DNA of 64,000 bases from Doryteuthis pealeii (Eukaryota > Mollusca > Cephalopoda > Myopsida > Loliginidae). The position numbers were made by a program, and so were the translations under genes. Shown here piece after piece: positions 48,446 to 58,825 of this stretch. The notes below the pieces were generated by a model that ran no database searches, was not told the DNA's origin, and worked only from the letters and a program-made list of their open reading frames with translations. The stretch is from the NCBI GenBank assembly GCA_023376005.1, contig CM042152.1:80600479-80664478 (forward strand), read 5' to 3'. Every line of letters begins with the position of its first letter. Position 1 is the first letter of the stretch.

Positions 48446-48964
48446 AATGACTGCTTTGTCGGCGATGGATAATAGTTAGAGGGGGGGGGGAAACACAACA
48501 CGTTAGGACTTGGTTGATTTATTCATTCCGTTTAGTTTTGGAGTCCGTTGAATAAATGAATGAATGAATAACGGACACAACGTGCGGACTAGGAACAGAA
48601 CTCTTCTCGTATCTTTGATTCTTTCCCTATTCTCGCAAACGTTTGTCTCTTTGCGCCCCAGCCACCAAAAGAGAAAAAGAGACCGAATCACGAAATCCGT
48701 GATATAATATATACTTGGTTGACAGAAAATGCCCACTTGCGCCTCAAGTAGGTGACATCGTCAGTCACCAATTAAATAGTGACCTCGGCAAGACCGGCCC
48801 GGATGCTAGATCAAGCATATCTCGTTACACCTAGCACACATTGGAGTCATGGTATTCGGGCGAGCTAATAGCCCTGTCAGCTGGTACTTTAGAATACATC
48901 GACTGCTCTTTTGCAGAGGGGCAACCCCCTAAATGAATGGGGCCACATGTGATGCTTAAGGACG
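48446..48964. other. Unassigned stretch
   Basis: Moderate-GC sequence (GACCTCGGCAAGACCGGCCC, GGGGCAACCCCCTAAATGAA) that may be a decayed mobile element. No family recognised. Confidence 0.3.
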
Positions 48965-49455
48965 GGGTCCTGGTGGACGAGCAGTCATGACATGGAACAC
49001 TCCACTTTGGCCCTTAATTAGGCTAGACCGGCGGTAGGAGAAGCCCCCCCTCGGATTAATCGTCTGGTCACATCAAGCCCTAGCACCTATATGATTGTCC
49101 CAACCCTATTGCTCTCATGGCAAGCCCAAACCCTTTTTATCATATATGTGCTATAGAAGACGGTGGCTGATGGTCTTCATGTCTTGGGTATGACGTAACT
49201 CTAACTGATGGTGAGGTTCCAGTTCTGGAGGGCTGGGTAATGTGGAGCATCTCTTCATCACCATTGTTCCCAGATCCACTCTGACCCGGAGTGGTAGTAC
49301 TTGTTAGGGTCCCATCTATGGGTTAAATAGAAAAATGTGTTTAAAACTAATTGAGTACCCATGAAGAATGAATAAAACAAAAACATATTCGGTATAAAAT
49401 GACCCAACAAGGGTTGACATGCCGTAAAATCCAACCAACCAACCAACCAACCAAC
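48965..49455 (+). repeat. SINE family C, copy 4 (longest)
   Basis: GGTCCTGGTGGACGAGCAGT, CCCTAGCACCTATATGATTG, CTCTGACCCGGAGTGGTAGT and CATCTATGGGTTAAATAG, ending in an (AACC)n tail. Confidence 0.9.
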
Positions 49456-49523
49456 CAAGCGAGGTAATAAAGTTTTTTTTTTGTAGATTTAAAAAAAATG
49501 TTTTTTCGTTTTATCTAAAATAG

Positions 49524-49642
49524 GATCGCCTGGCAAGAGACCATCCATCAAGTCCGTGAAACCTCTTTGGGGATGGAACGGACACAGAGTGAAGAGGAAA
49601 ACCGTCAACAACGGAAGATTCTACTGCTACTACCCCCACTGA
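49524..49642 (+). CDS. Orphan terminal-exon-like ORF, unrecognised
   Basis: An AG acceptor (ATCTAAAATAG) is followed by an open frame GSPGKRPSIKSVKPLWGW, a basic stretch (HRVKRK), TVNNGRFYCYYPH and TGA. An AATAAA lies 19 nt later at 49661-49666. Composition is markedly less AT-rich than the neighbourhood. Dibasic KR sites and GKR/GR would suit a secreted-peptide precursor tail, but I do not recognise the protein and found no upstream exon. It lies inside the SPEC3-family intron on the opposite strand. It may be a real last exon, a processed fragment, or chance. Confidence 0.3.
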
Positions 49643-49699
49643 AAAAAAACTACAAGAGAAAATAAATCTTTAGGAACGAAAGAAAAAAGCCAACAGCAA

Positions 49700-49867
49700 C
49701 CAATCCATCTATCTCAATCTGTTCAAATCTATCTATCTATCTTCTTAGTATGTTCACATCTATCTATCTCAAACTGTTAACATCTATCTATCTATCTATC
49801 TATCTATCAATCTCAAACTGTTAACATCTATCTATCTATCTATCTATCTATCTCAAACTGTCTAATC

Positions 49868-49899
<32 letters not shown>

Positions 49900-50030
49900 C
49901 AAACTGTTAATCTATCTATCTATATATCTATCTATCTATCTCAAACTGTTAACATCTATCTATATATCTATCTATCTATCTATCTCAAACTGTTAACATC
50001 TATCTATCTATCTATCTATCTATCTCAGTC
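49700..50030. repeat. Compound (TATC)n / CTCAAACTGTTAACAT minisatellite
   Basis: Blocks of CTAT repeats of varying length are separated by a repeated CTCAAACTGTTAACATCTAT spacer, giving a higher-order unit of roughly 45-65 bp repeated about seven times. Related TATC blocks follow at 50118-50146 and 50267-50289. Confidence 0.9.
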
Positions 50031-50047
50031 TGTTCCTATTTGTATCT

Positions 50048-50054
50048 TCACACA

Positions 50055-50087
<33 letters not shown>

Positions 50088-50250
50088 TCGCGCGCGCGTG
50101 CGTATGTGTATATACTTATCTATCTATCTATCTATCTATCTATCTTAGTCTGTTCATATTTGTCTCTTCATATATATATATATATATATATATATTGTGT
50201 ATGTGTGTGTATGTGTCAGTGTGTGTGTATGTGTGTGTATGTGTTGAGTG
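50048..50250. repeat. CA, TATC, TA and TG microsatellite patchwork
   Basis: Successive CA (50048-50087), CG-rich, TATC, TA (50169-50195) and TGTGTA tracts. Confidence 0.9.
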
Positions 50251-50884
50251 TATGTGTATATCCTTATCAATCTATCTATCTATCTATCTGATGACATGAA
50301 AATTGCAATATCTATATATTAATCAATTGTTTCTCAACCATACCGACATGTGTATTACTGTTTCCTGCCTTTTTCTTTCCTGCATTACGGGATCGGCAAA
50401 TAAAGATCGGAGAACCAGCCGATCGAAACGCCGACAAGAAAGGTAATTGCCCAAAACCGTCATATCAATGAACGTTGATATGAGTTGATTCCACCGTTAA
50501 AAAAAAAGAAAAAAAAGTCACTCAACGTTTTCCATCAATAAAGACACGCGCCCTCTCCCCCCCACCCTCTTCGCCACCCCTTCCTCGCCACTCCATGTAA
50601 GTGAGATCGAACCGAGCAAGTCTTTATTATATGAAAAAAAGCATTATTTTATGACAATATCTATTTATCAATCATAGGTTCACCCGTTCGACCGGCCGGA
50701 TGTTGTGGCAATATGGTGACCAATCAATGGCAAATAACTGCCACGTCAATCCAACATGTTTTCATTTAAATGAGTCGGGTGGGTCGGTGGGTGGTAGTTC
50801 TGTGTCTGTTTTTTAACTCAACTGACTGCCTTGGCCGAATGACATTATTTCAGACAGTCTTCTCTGGTTTACATTACTTCAATG

Positions 50885-51000
<116 letters not shown>

Positions 51001-51004
51001 TTCA

Positions 51005-51292
51005 TCATTCATTGGCAATTCAGTCTCGAAAGACTATGATAAAGTTTTTGTGTGGCCCTGAAGTTGCAGCGCCTCCTGTGACTATGAAGTCCGATGTTTG
51101 AGAAACATTCTCGACCACAGATTTTGCATTTGTAGGTTGTCCCTGTAGATGATGATATTCCGATGCTTTGTTGTCGTTGCTTTCTGTTAGCTTCATGATG
51201 TTGTATCAGGGTGACTTCTGACATGTACAGTCCTCTGTGGAAATTCTGCCGCCACCGAGGGCGGTCTTGAGCCAAATTTTCCCAGCTGGGAA
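51005..51292 (-). mobile_element. Non-LTR retroelement ORF tail with C2H2-like finger
   Basis: The reverse strand reads SWENLAQDRPRWRQNFHRGL...TYKCKICGRECFSNIGLHSH followed by RRRC. Cys-x2-Cys plus a His/Cys pair after the WENLA motif is a common end of animal non-LTR ORFs. The 3' part carries TTGGCAATTCAGTCTCGAAA. (TA)n tracts bound both sides. Confidence 0.65.
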
Positions 51293-51317
51293 TATATATA
51301 TATATATATATATATAT

Positions 51318-51572
51318 TTGGGAGAATATGTGCTTAATTGAAGTCATACCTAATTTTGAAAATTAATTAGTTGATAATTAATTAATTAGGCGGCATATCT
51401 GTTCAAATGTAAGGCTAAACAAATCGAGAAAAGTCAATCTCTGTATGTACCTCGATTTGTTTAGCCTTACATAAGAACAAATATGCCCGCCTAATTCATT
51501 AATTATCAACTAATTAATTTTCAAAATTAGGTATGACTTCAATTAAGCACATATATTCTCCCAAAAATTGTC
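51318..51572. mobile_element. Large palindrome / foldback MITE
   Basis: Arms of about 110 bp (left TTTGGGAGAATATGTGCTTA...GGCTAAACAAATCGAG, right its reverse complement) with a loop of about 22 nt near 51435-51455. Few mismatches, so it is probably recent. Confidence 0.9.
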
Positions 51573-51650
51573 GGCTAAGGCCATATCAAACACATTGTTT
51601 GTTTGTTTACTTTCATATATATTATATAAGTGAATATGAAAGTGACTTAC

Positions 51651-51833
51651 CTGAAACACTAAGGAATGCTAAACCCCAAGAAATACTCCAGATCCATCCG
51701 AGCAGGAATAAGAAGGTAGTGATGAGCTGGAGACCGGCGATCCAAGTGTTGGTCCATACAACACTGGATCGGGATTTTTCGGGTGGACGTACCTGTGATC
51801 CACACATCAGAGTTAACCCGGAGATAAAAGTTC
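51651..51833 (-). CDS. SPEC3: SPEC3/Stum-family protein, transmembrane exon
   Basis: 183 nt on the - strand, acceptor CAATTCCAG|GAAC, donor TTTCAG|GTAAGT, phase 1 at both ends. It encodes (G)TFISGLTLMCGSQ, a loop, then a hydrophobic helix and LLGWIWSISWGLAFLSVS. The GT-x-SG-x-x-x-x-CG start and the GWIWS-x-x-WG motif are those of the SPEC3/Stum family, small membrane proteins. Drosophila Stum acts in mechanosensory dendrites and sea urchin SPEC3 is linked to cilia. The N-terminal exon with the first hydrophobic segment was not found between 51834 and 64000 and may lie outside. An internal GTACGT could act as an alternative donor. Confidence 0.8.
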
Positions 51834-51864
51834 CTGGAATTGAACAGCAACACATTAGGGAATA

Positions 51865-51865
<1 letters not shown>

Positions 51866-51899
<34 letters not shown>

Positions 51900-52757
51900 T
51901 GGACAAACAGAAAAACAACAAAGACAAGAAAGAAAAAATGGGAAGAAAAACAATTATATGGACACTTCAAACGACAAATTGGAGAAATTGCACACGAAAA
52001 GACCTGGACGTGGTTAAGAAAAGGAAACCTTAAAATAGAAACTGAATCACTAATAATTGCTGCACAGAATAATGCCATAAGGACAAACTATATCAAAGTG
52101 AAAATTGATAAGACCCAACAAAATAGTAAATGTAGACTTTGCGGTAATAGAGATGAGACTGTAAACCATGTACTCTGCGAATGTAGCAAACTAGCACAAC
52201 AATAGTACAAAACTAGACACGACTGGGTTGGGAAGGTGATCCGCTGGGAATTATGCAAAAAATTAAATTTTGACCATACAACAAAATGGTATATACGTAA
52301 ACCATAATCTGTTCTTGAGAACGAAACGCATAAAATTCTCTGGGACCTTGAAATAAAAACGGACCACCTTATCCCAGCAAGAAGGCCAGACCTAGTGTTG
52401 ATTAACAAAAATGAAAGAACTTGTCAACTGGTGGATTTTGCAGTTCCAGCAGATCACAGGGTGAAGCTAAATGAAAATGAAAAAATAGACAAATACCTGG
52501 ACTGAAAAAGTTATGGAATATGAAAGTGAAAGTGATACCAATTGTAGTTGGTGCACTTGGAATGGTCCCAAAAGGATTGGAAAAGGGTTTAGAAAGTCTG
52601 GAAATCAGAGGAAGGATTGATACCATCCAGAACACTGCATTGCTGCAATCTGCCAGAATACTCAGAAGAGTCCTGGAGACCTGAGGAACTTGCTGTCACT
52701 CAGACTCCAGTGAAAGACCATCAGCTAATGCTGATGTGAAAACTCAAAAGGAGTAAA
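51866..52757 (+). mobile_element. Non-LTR retroelement 3' fragment (CCHC/RPD endonuclease end), copy b
   Basis: Starts at an (AAT)n tract. Translation in segments: LYGHFKRQIGEIAHEKTWTW, IIAAQNNAIRTNYIKVKIDK, CRLCGNRDETVNHVLCEC, HDWVGKVIRWELCKKL, ILWDLEIKTDHLIPARRPDL, CQLVDFAVPADHR. C-x2-C...H-x4-C followed by RPD...VDF is the restriction-like endonuclease module of R2/R4-type elements. Stops and frameshifts make it non-functional. The end GGAGTAAATAATA is the shared 3' terminus. Confidence 0.8.
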
Positions 52758-53120
52758 TAATATGATTAACAAAAAAAGAGAACTTGTCAACTGGTAGATT
52801 GTGCAGTTCCAGCAGATCACAGGGTGAAGATGAAAGAAAACGAAAAGATAGACAAATACCTGGATCTTGTTAGAGAATTGAAACAACTGTGGAATATGAG
52901 GGTCAAATTGATACCAATAGTATTTTGTGCCATTGAAACTGTTCCCAAGAAATCTTAGGAAAAACCGAGAACATCAAGACAACAGCATTGTGAAGATCGG
53001 CTAGAATACTCAGAAGATTCCTGGTGGCCTGATGGGACTTGCTGTCACTTAGACTCCACTGAAAGACCATCAGCTTACGCTGGTGTGAAAAACTTGCAAG
53101 GGGTAAAATAATAGTAAATA
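52758..53120 (+). mobile_element. Same retroelement, copy c (5'-truncated)
   Basis: Begins within ATTAACAAAAAAAGAGAACT and continues CTGGTAGATTGTGCAGTTCC...GATAGACAAATACCTGGATC to a GGGGTAAAATAATAG end. It directly abuts the end of copy b. Confidence 0.8.
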
Positions 53121-53704
53121 TTAGCAAAACTTGTATATTTACCACAGTATGATAATTTAATCATTACAACGTTTGATATATTTAATTAAGAGCTATTGCT
53201 AAATAGTTCAATATGTAAAAAGTATAATAATCTTGATTTAACTCTCTCTCACTCTTATTTCAATTGAAAAAGATTAGCATTATCGCTTCTGCAAGCTCAC
53301 CCTCCCATCTTGCCCCTACTCTCTTTCTTTCTTTCTTATATTTTTCTGTGTAGTATGTCCTATTTCTTCCCTTTCTTTCTTTATAATGAAAACGGAATGA
53401 TCCATTATTTCGCTGAGAAATAAGAATTCGGTGATTGAGTGACACCAGATAATCAGGATTTAGATTTTTGCATTTCATCTTGGACGATTTGGACGGTTTC
53501 ATTTTTAACTAGGGGACGTTGCAAGATTATAACAGTCGGAAGATTAAAGAACAAAAGATTTAATATATAGATCAGTTTCTCAAAGAAATGATATGTAAAA
53601 CAAAGAAAAGATTATGTATTTATTGAACTTGTGGCATTGTATCATCGTGGCCTGCTCAGTCTCTCCTGCGAAACCCGATTCAACCCGACATTTATTTAAA
53701 CAAA

Positions 53705-53890
53705 TTATATAAGATAATTTAGATTTTTCGGACAGTTGTCCTCATTTTTATTATATACACAACGTTTCGGCAGATGTACCTTCCAGCATTCTTCAGGTAT
53801 TTCATGTCGAACTCAGGAACCTTCTGGTCGATACACCTGAAGAAGGCCGAAGGGCATATCGACCGAAACGATGATAGTGAATGTGTATAT
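53705..53890. mobile_element. Inverted-repeat element with two hammerhead-like cores
   Basis: The left arm (TTCGGACAGTTGTCCTCATT...ACAACGTTTCGGCAGATGTA...CTTCAGGTATTT) matches 14302. On the - strand it reads CTGAAGA - hairpin - GAAACG. On the + strand the right part reads CTGAAGA (53837-53843), GGCCG...CGACC, GAAACG (53865-53870). Confidence 0.7.
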
Positions 53891-53957
53891 GTATTTACGT
53901 TGTCTTAATTGTTCTATTTTAGAAGTTTCCACCGGACATACATACACACCAACTGTC

Positions 53958-53958
<1 letters not shown>

Positions 53959-54016
<58 letters not shown>

Positions 54017-54042
54017 TAGATAGATAGATAGATAGATAGATG
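53959..54042. repeat. (TA)n(GATA)n microsatellite
   Basis: TA tract running into GAGA and GATA repeats. Confidence 0.95.
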
Positions 54043-54109
54043 TGTTTAATTTGTTTAAATATCTAGATTACATTTATCTAAATGAATGTTATGAAATTTA
54101 TCTAATTTG

Positions 54110-54300
54110 TTTAAATATTTCCATTGCTTTTCTACCATTATCTCGAGCTTCTCGCATTACGAGTGAGAGACTCCGGTCATCCAAGCATTGTATTAATTCT
54201 GCGTATATTGTAGCATTTTTGTCTACGAAAACTGGGTCCTCCGGGTGGTCAGATGGTGCATTGATTATGTCATGGTACTTAAGGGACTTAAAGTAAATAA
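54110..54300 (-). mobile_element. Copia-type gag (UBN2-like) fragment
   Basis: The reverse strand reads DPVFVDKNATIYAELIQCLD and DRSLSLVMREARDNGRKAME, like the UBN2/gag segment of copia-type or retroelement-derived proteins. The flanking sequence (54300-54500) may be its 5' leader. Confidence 0.5.
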
Positions 54301-54522
54301 GTAAGTCAATAAGTATCCGGTGTTATAGTATCCTTTGGTAAGTCCGACGTCCAAGATGATCCAAATAGCAGTGAGCTAAGATTAGAATCGGGCAGTATAA
54401 ATACACCAACAGCAGCAGCAGCACTGCCAGTGATTGGATAATAGGTTGCCTTCTCTGGTCACGTGGTAGTCAACGAGTCTATAAGTAGAAGTAGCCATCT
54501 GGCACACGCCTTATATCACAAA

Positions 54523-54650
54523 ATTTGGTGTAATGGTTAGCAAGCTCGCTTAGCAAACCATTGTTAGTGAGTTCGATTCTCATTGGGAGCCCCACACTTC
54601 TGGCCTTGTGCCATATCTAAGCTAAGCTTAGTAAATAACTATATCCACAT
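54523..54650 (+). repeat. Short tRNA-derived SINE (family D), copy 2
   Basis: TTTGGTGTAATGGTTAGCAA, GAGTTCGATTCTCATTGGGA, CTTCTGGCCTTGTGCC and AGTAAATAACTATAT. In tandem with copy 3. Confidence 0.88.
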
Positions 54651-54775
54651 TTGGTGTAATGGTTAGCAAGCTAGATTAGCAGACCATTGTTAGTGAGTTC
54701 GATTCTCACTGGGCGCCCCACACTTCTGGCCTTGTGCCACATCTAAGCAAAGCTTAGTAAATAACTATATCACAA
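54651..54775 (+). repeat. Short tRNA-derived SINE (family D), copy 3
   Basis: Direct tandem repeat of copy 2 with about 90 percent identity by eye, same orientation, separated only by the A-rich tail. Confidence 0.88.
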
Positions 54776-54861
54776 AATTCCAACAATCTACATTAAATTT
54801 AATCTAAAAAATTAATAATTCGCAGTAATCATGAATTAATGTTAAAAATAAAATTTCCCGC

Positions 54862-55290
54862 CAATATTTATTATCCGGCTAAAAACGGAGAGAGACTCGA
54901 GTTTCTATATTTTGTAGCCAATGAGAGAATAGAACGCATTCCTAAGTAGAACGATTCAATCTTTCGTGTCAAAATACAAGATGACGTGAACGATGGGAAT
55001 TATTGATTGGATATACAAGACAAGAAAAAAAAAAGGGTGATTTTTATTTTCAATTGATCAACCATCTTTTATCAATGGTGGTTTATTATTAGTTTCTCGT
55101 TTGTGTTATTGTTTTAAAAATGCCGATTAAATCGATCGTCTGCTGAAATATGAAAAACAAAGAAACAAAAAAGTTGTTTTCATCGACCTCCGAACAAACC
55201 AAGAAACAAAAGAGAGTATATATATATATATATATATATATAATCTTATGAATAACTGCCGAGAAATGTATCAGCGCGTGCGCATGCGCA
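54862..55290. promoter_or_regulatory. Possible promoter-like region
   Basis: A reverse-strand TTGGCGGGAAA (E2F-type, 54865-54875), a reverse-strand CATTGGCTA (CCAAT-type, near 54920) and TGCGCATGCGCA (NRF1-type, around 55276-55287) fall in non-repetitive sequence. No first exon was identified beside them, so this is a motif-level suggestion. Confidence 0.25.
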
Positions 55291-55718
55291 GCTGTTACGT
55301 GAAAACTGATGCAAGATAAGTGCTAGGCTTTTCAATATTGATCTTATGGCTTTCTTTGTATGACACACTGGTAACGAGTTTACGAACTGCATTTGCAGTC
55401 TGGGCTCAGAATTAGATAACATTTTGAAAACAGCATTCTTATGTAAGCAAGTTTTTTTTTCTCTCCTAGAAGGGAAGCGAATACTGAAAAAATATTCATG
55501 ATAATGATATTCATACAGAATTGGCAAAAACAGGCAGAAAAATAAAAATTTCAAAACCCTGGAAGACAATGCCGATTTTGATTAAGATACGGACATGTGA
55601 ATGCAAGGAGATTGGAAGATACTCTCAGAAAATGTTCTAAACCGTAAACCATCTTGTGACGTAGTAGCATTTATATCATTACATTTGATAATTACAGTAA
55701 CATACACTCACCGCACCG

Positions 55719-55720
<2 letters not shown>
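55291..55720. other. Unassigned unique-looking stretch
   Basis: No recognised coding or repeat signal. A 107-codon reverse open frame lacks family features. Confidence 0.3.
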
Positions 55721-55751
<31 letters not shown>

Positions 55752-55776
55752 AAGAATATACATATATATATGGGAG

Positions 55777-55821
<45 letters not shown>

Positions 55822-55906
55822 TGTGTGTGTGAAGAAGATATCAGAAGATCTGAAACACGTGACGCCGATGTAAAATTAAAAAAAATATTTAAGAATCCAT
55901 TTTATG

Positions 55907-55960
<54 letters not shown>

Positions 55961-56110
55961 TAATGTAGCCTGGTATATTTATAAAGAAAGAGTGGTCGAT
56001 ATCAGTAATAGAGCGTAGAGCGTATTCAGATCTAAGTTAGCATACGTTCACACACACACACACAAACGCCCGCACACATACACACAAAGAAACTACGTCT
56101 CCCCCCCTCT

Positions 56111-56185
<75 letters not shown>
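55720..56185. repeat. Cluster of TA/TG/CA/CT microsatellites
   Basis: (GT)n at 55732, (TA)n at 55780-55812, 55911-55959 and 56127-56184, (CA)n near 56050 and (CT)n at 56108-56127. Confidence 0.93.
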
Positions 56186-56422
56186 TTGCAGATACGCACT
56201 TAACTAGCCGCTATAGAAAACGAAACGTAATGACACGATCCATTAACATTAATGTCGCCTCGTTTCTTTTGCAATTTGACAAAAGGCTTCAAGATGTCGG
56301 TCGACTTTTGACATGGGATCGATTAATCATACAATAATGGAGAAGAGAGAAATTTCGGAAGTCAATAAATGAATAATATCGGTATGAGATAATTAGAGCA
56401 TATGCACAACCATTTGTTCCCC

Positions 56423-56762
56423 CCCTCTTTCTCTTTCTTTCTTTCTCTCTCTCTCTCTCTCTTCTTTCTTTCTTTCTCTTTCTCTCTCTTTCTTTCTTCT
56501 TTCTCTTCTTCTTTTCTTTTTCTTTTTCTCTTTCTCTTTCTCTTTCTTCTCTTCTTTCTTTCTCTCTCTCTTTCTCTCTCTCCTCTCTCTTTCTCTCTCT
56601 CTCTTTCTCTCTCTTCTCTCTCTCTCTTTCTTTCTTTCTTCTCTTCTTTCTTTCTCTCTCTTCTCTCTTCTTTCTCTCTCTCTCTTTCTTTCTTTCTTTC
56701 TCTCTCTCTTTCTTCTCTCTCTCTCTTTCTCTCTCTCTCTTTCTCTCCCCTCTCTCTCTCAT
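56423..56762. repeat. Pure polypyrimidine (CT/CTTT)n tract, about 340 bp
   Basis: Continuous C/T on the + strand with CTTTCTTTCTCTCT patterns. Long arginine/glutamate/lysine open frames on the reverse strand are repeat artefacts. Confidence 0.97.
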
Positions 56763-56811
56763 TAAATCCCATTATCTCTACACACGCCCGTATAAGCTTC
56801 CATACACGTAG

Positions 56812-57203
56812 CATTTTGTCTGGGACTTCGAGGTACAGACGGATCATCTAATCCCGCCCAGGAGACCAGACCTAATATTGATTGACAAGAAGAGAACTGT
56901 CATCTCGTGGATTTTGCCGTCCCGGTCGACCACCGAGTGAAAATGAAAGAAAGCGAAAACGATAGACAAATACTTGGACCTTGCCAGAGAATTGAGAAAA
57001 CTGTGGAACGTGAAGGTGAAGGTCGTATCAATTGTAATTGGTTCTCATGGAACGGTCCCCAAAGCTCTGGAAAAAGCATTTGGATGAACTGGAAATTAGA
57101 GGAAGAATCGAGACCATTCGAACTACAGCACTGTTAAGATCGGTTGTCACTCACCTCCAGTGAACCACCGGCTACGGCACGTGTGAAAAACTTCATAATA
57201 ATA
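56812..57203 (+). mobile_element. CCHC/RPD-type retroelement, copy d
   Basis: Starts WDFEVQTDHLIPPRRPDLIL-like, then KRTVISWILPSRSTTE-like sequence broken by frameshifts, and ends GAAAAACTTCATAATAATAA, again in an AAT-rich tail. Confidence 0.75.
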
Positions 57204-57217
57204 ATTGGAAAAAAAAA

Positions 57218-57419
57218 AAAGACTGGAAGAACTAGAAATCAGAGGAAGAATTGATACCATCCAGACAACAGCATTGTTGAAATCGGCTACAATACTCAGA
57301 ATACTCCTGGAGACCGGAGGAGACTTGTTGTCACTCAGACTCCAATGAAAGACCATCAGCTTATGCTAGTGGGTAAAACTCACAAGAAGTGAAATAATAA
57401 TAATAATAATAATAATAAT
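57218..57419 (+). mobile_element. Same retroelement, copy e (3' end only)
   Basis: GAACTAGAAATCAGAGGAAG...AGACTCCAATGAAAGACCATC...AAGTGAAATAATAATAATAA. It ends in (AAT)n, from which copy f continues. Confidence 0.8.
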
Positions 57420-57937
57420 GCATGACTGGGTTGGGAAGGTGATCTACTGGGAATTATGCAAAAATTAAATTTTGACCATACAACAAAATGGTATATACAT
57501 AAACCAGAATCTGTTCTTGAGAATGAAACGCATAAAATTCTCTGGGACTTTGAGATAAAAACGGATCACTTTATCCAGCAAGAAAATCAGACCTAGTATT
57601 GATTAATAAAAAAGAAAGAACTTGTCAACTGGTGGATTTTGCGGTTCCGGCAGATCACAGAGTGAAGATCAAGATAACAAAAAGATGGACAAATACCTGG
57701 ACCTTGCCAGTGAACTGAAAAAAGCTATGGAATATGAAAGCCAAAGTGATACCAATTGTAGTTGGTGCACTTGGAACGGTCCCAAAAAGTTTGGAAAGAA
57801 TACTGCACTGTTGCCATCTGCCATAATACTCAGAGGAGTCCTGGAGATTTGAGGAGACTTGTTATCACTCAGACACCAGTGAAATACCATCAGCGAACGG
57901 TGATGCGAAACACCCAAAAGGAATAATAATAATAATT
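57420..57937 (+). mobile_element. Same retroelement, copy f
   Basis: GCATGACTGGGTTGGGAAGG...CATAAAATTCTCTGGGACTT...GGTGGATTTTGCGGTTCCGG...GGAGACTTGTTATCACTCAG...GGAATAATAATAATT. Lacks the CCHC start and keeps the RPD region with a frameshift. Confidence 0.8.
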
Positions 57938-58074
57938 CCCTTATCGTCAAGAATTCGAGGCGAAGGCCGGAAATGACGCAACATGTTTAGACAATACGAA
58001 CATATTTTGGGCGCAGAATGTTGACTATGTACCACCTCGAGGAGACATTATTAAGTACAGTCTATACAATCAGT

Positions 58075-58365
58075 AGGAAGCGCGTGGTGTAATGGTTAAA
58101 GTCATGGGAAATGGACTCGTCGCCCCGAGTTCAAATCCTGGACGTGGTAATTGCATTTCACTTAGCGCTAATACCCTTGGGAAAGGTATGAATCTACTTT
58201 ACCTCCAGCTATGGGTAAATAGTAGGGCAGACTGGGTTCTTTAACCATGGCTAGGTAACCAGTCTAGGAGAAGGAAAACTTTGAATTCAAACCTGTTGAA
58301 CTCCGCTTAAGAAATTGACCTTGTGTCACATCCTGCTCGTGTGGAGGGGTTGGTAAATATATATA
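58075..58365 (+). repeat. Full-length SINE family A
   Basis: GCGCGTGGTGTAATGGTTAA to GGAGGGGTTGGTAAATATAT. Nearly identical to 42005-42292. Confidence 0.92.
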
Positions 58366-58372
58366 CAGTCAG

Positions 58373-58490
58373 TACAGTCGGTGGAGTGTCATATTGTCGG
58401 TATCAGCCGTATAGCGAGGGAGAATATCCCCTTTTCGCTAGCGCTAAACCAGGGAGATTGTTTTAGCCGTCTGAGGTGCCGCACTACATC
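58373..58490 (-). repeat. SINE family B, copy 6 (partial)
   Basis: TCGGTATCAGCCGTATAGCG, TTTTCGCTAGCGCTAAACCA and CGTCTGAGGTGC. The head is missing. Confidence 0.85.
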
Positions 58491-58574
58491 ACACATAACA
58501 TAAAATTGTGTGCATACATGCGCATAGCGAAGTACTAATGAAAGTGAACCATAACTTGAATAGTACGTTTAATA

Positions 58575-58825
58575 AAACATTGTCAGTATTGTCAGTATCA
58601 GCTAGACATCGAGGGAATCTATCCCCTTTTCGCTAACGCTAAACCAGGGAGATTGTTTTTGCTTCTGAGGTAGAGCGCCACGCCTACCGCCAGCTTCCCA
58701 ATTTACCGCTCAGATCAGATTACCCAATATATGCTACTCATTCGCTGAGTCGGCGGGGACCGGTATCGAACCAGGTACCTTGCAATTTCCAGGTGCATGC
58801 TTACCGCCTGAGCTAAACAAGCCTC
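58575..58825 (-). repeat. SINE family B, copy 7 (full)
   Basis: AGTATCAGCTAGACATCGAG...ACCGGTATCGAACCAGG...CTTACCGCCTGAGCTAAAC. The last part is a reverse-strand tRNA-like head. Confidence 0.88.

Noticed and set aside
54528..54600. Possible tRNA genes in tandem
   Set aside because: tRNA-like heads of short SINEs with identical non-tRNA tails, also present at 46430.
55246..55569. 107-codon reverse frame near the NRF1-type motif, considered as the missing SPEC3 N-terminus
   Set aside because: It lacks the expected hydrophobic segment ending in PG and has no phase-1 donor at a suitable place.
56289..56851. Long open frames rich in Arg/Glu/Lys (reverse) and Ser/Phe/Leu (forward)
   Set aside because: They are translations of a CT/GA simple repeat with no start, splice or composition support.
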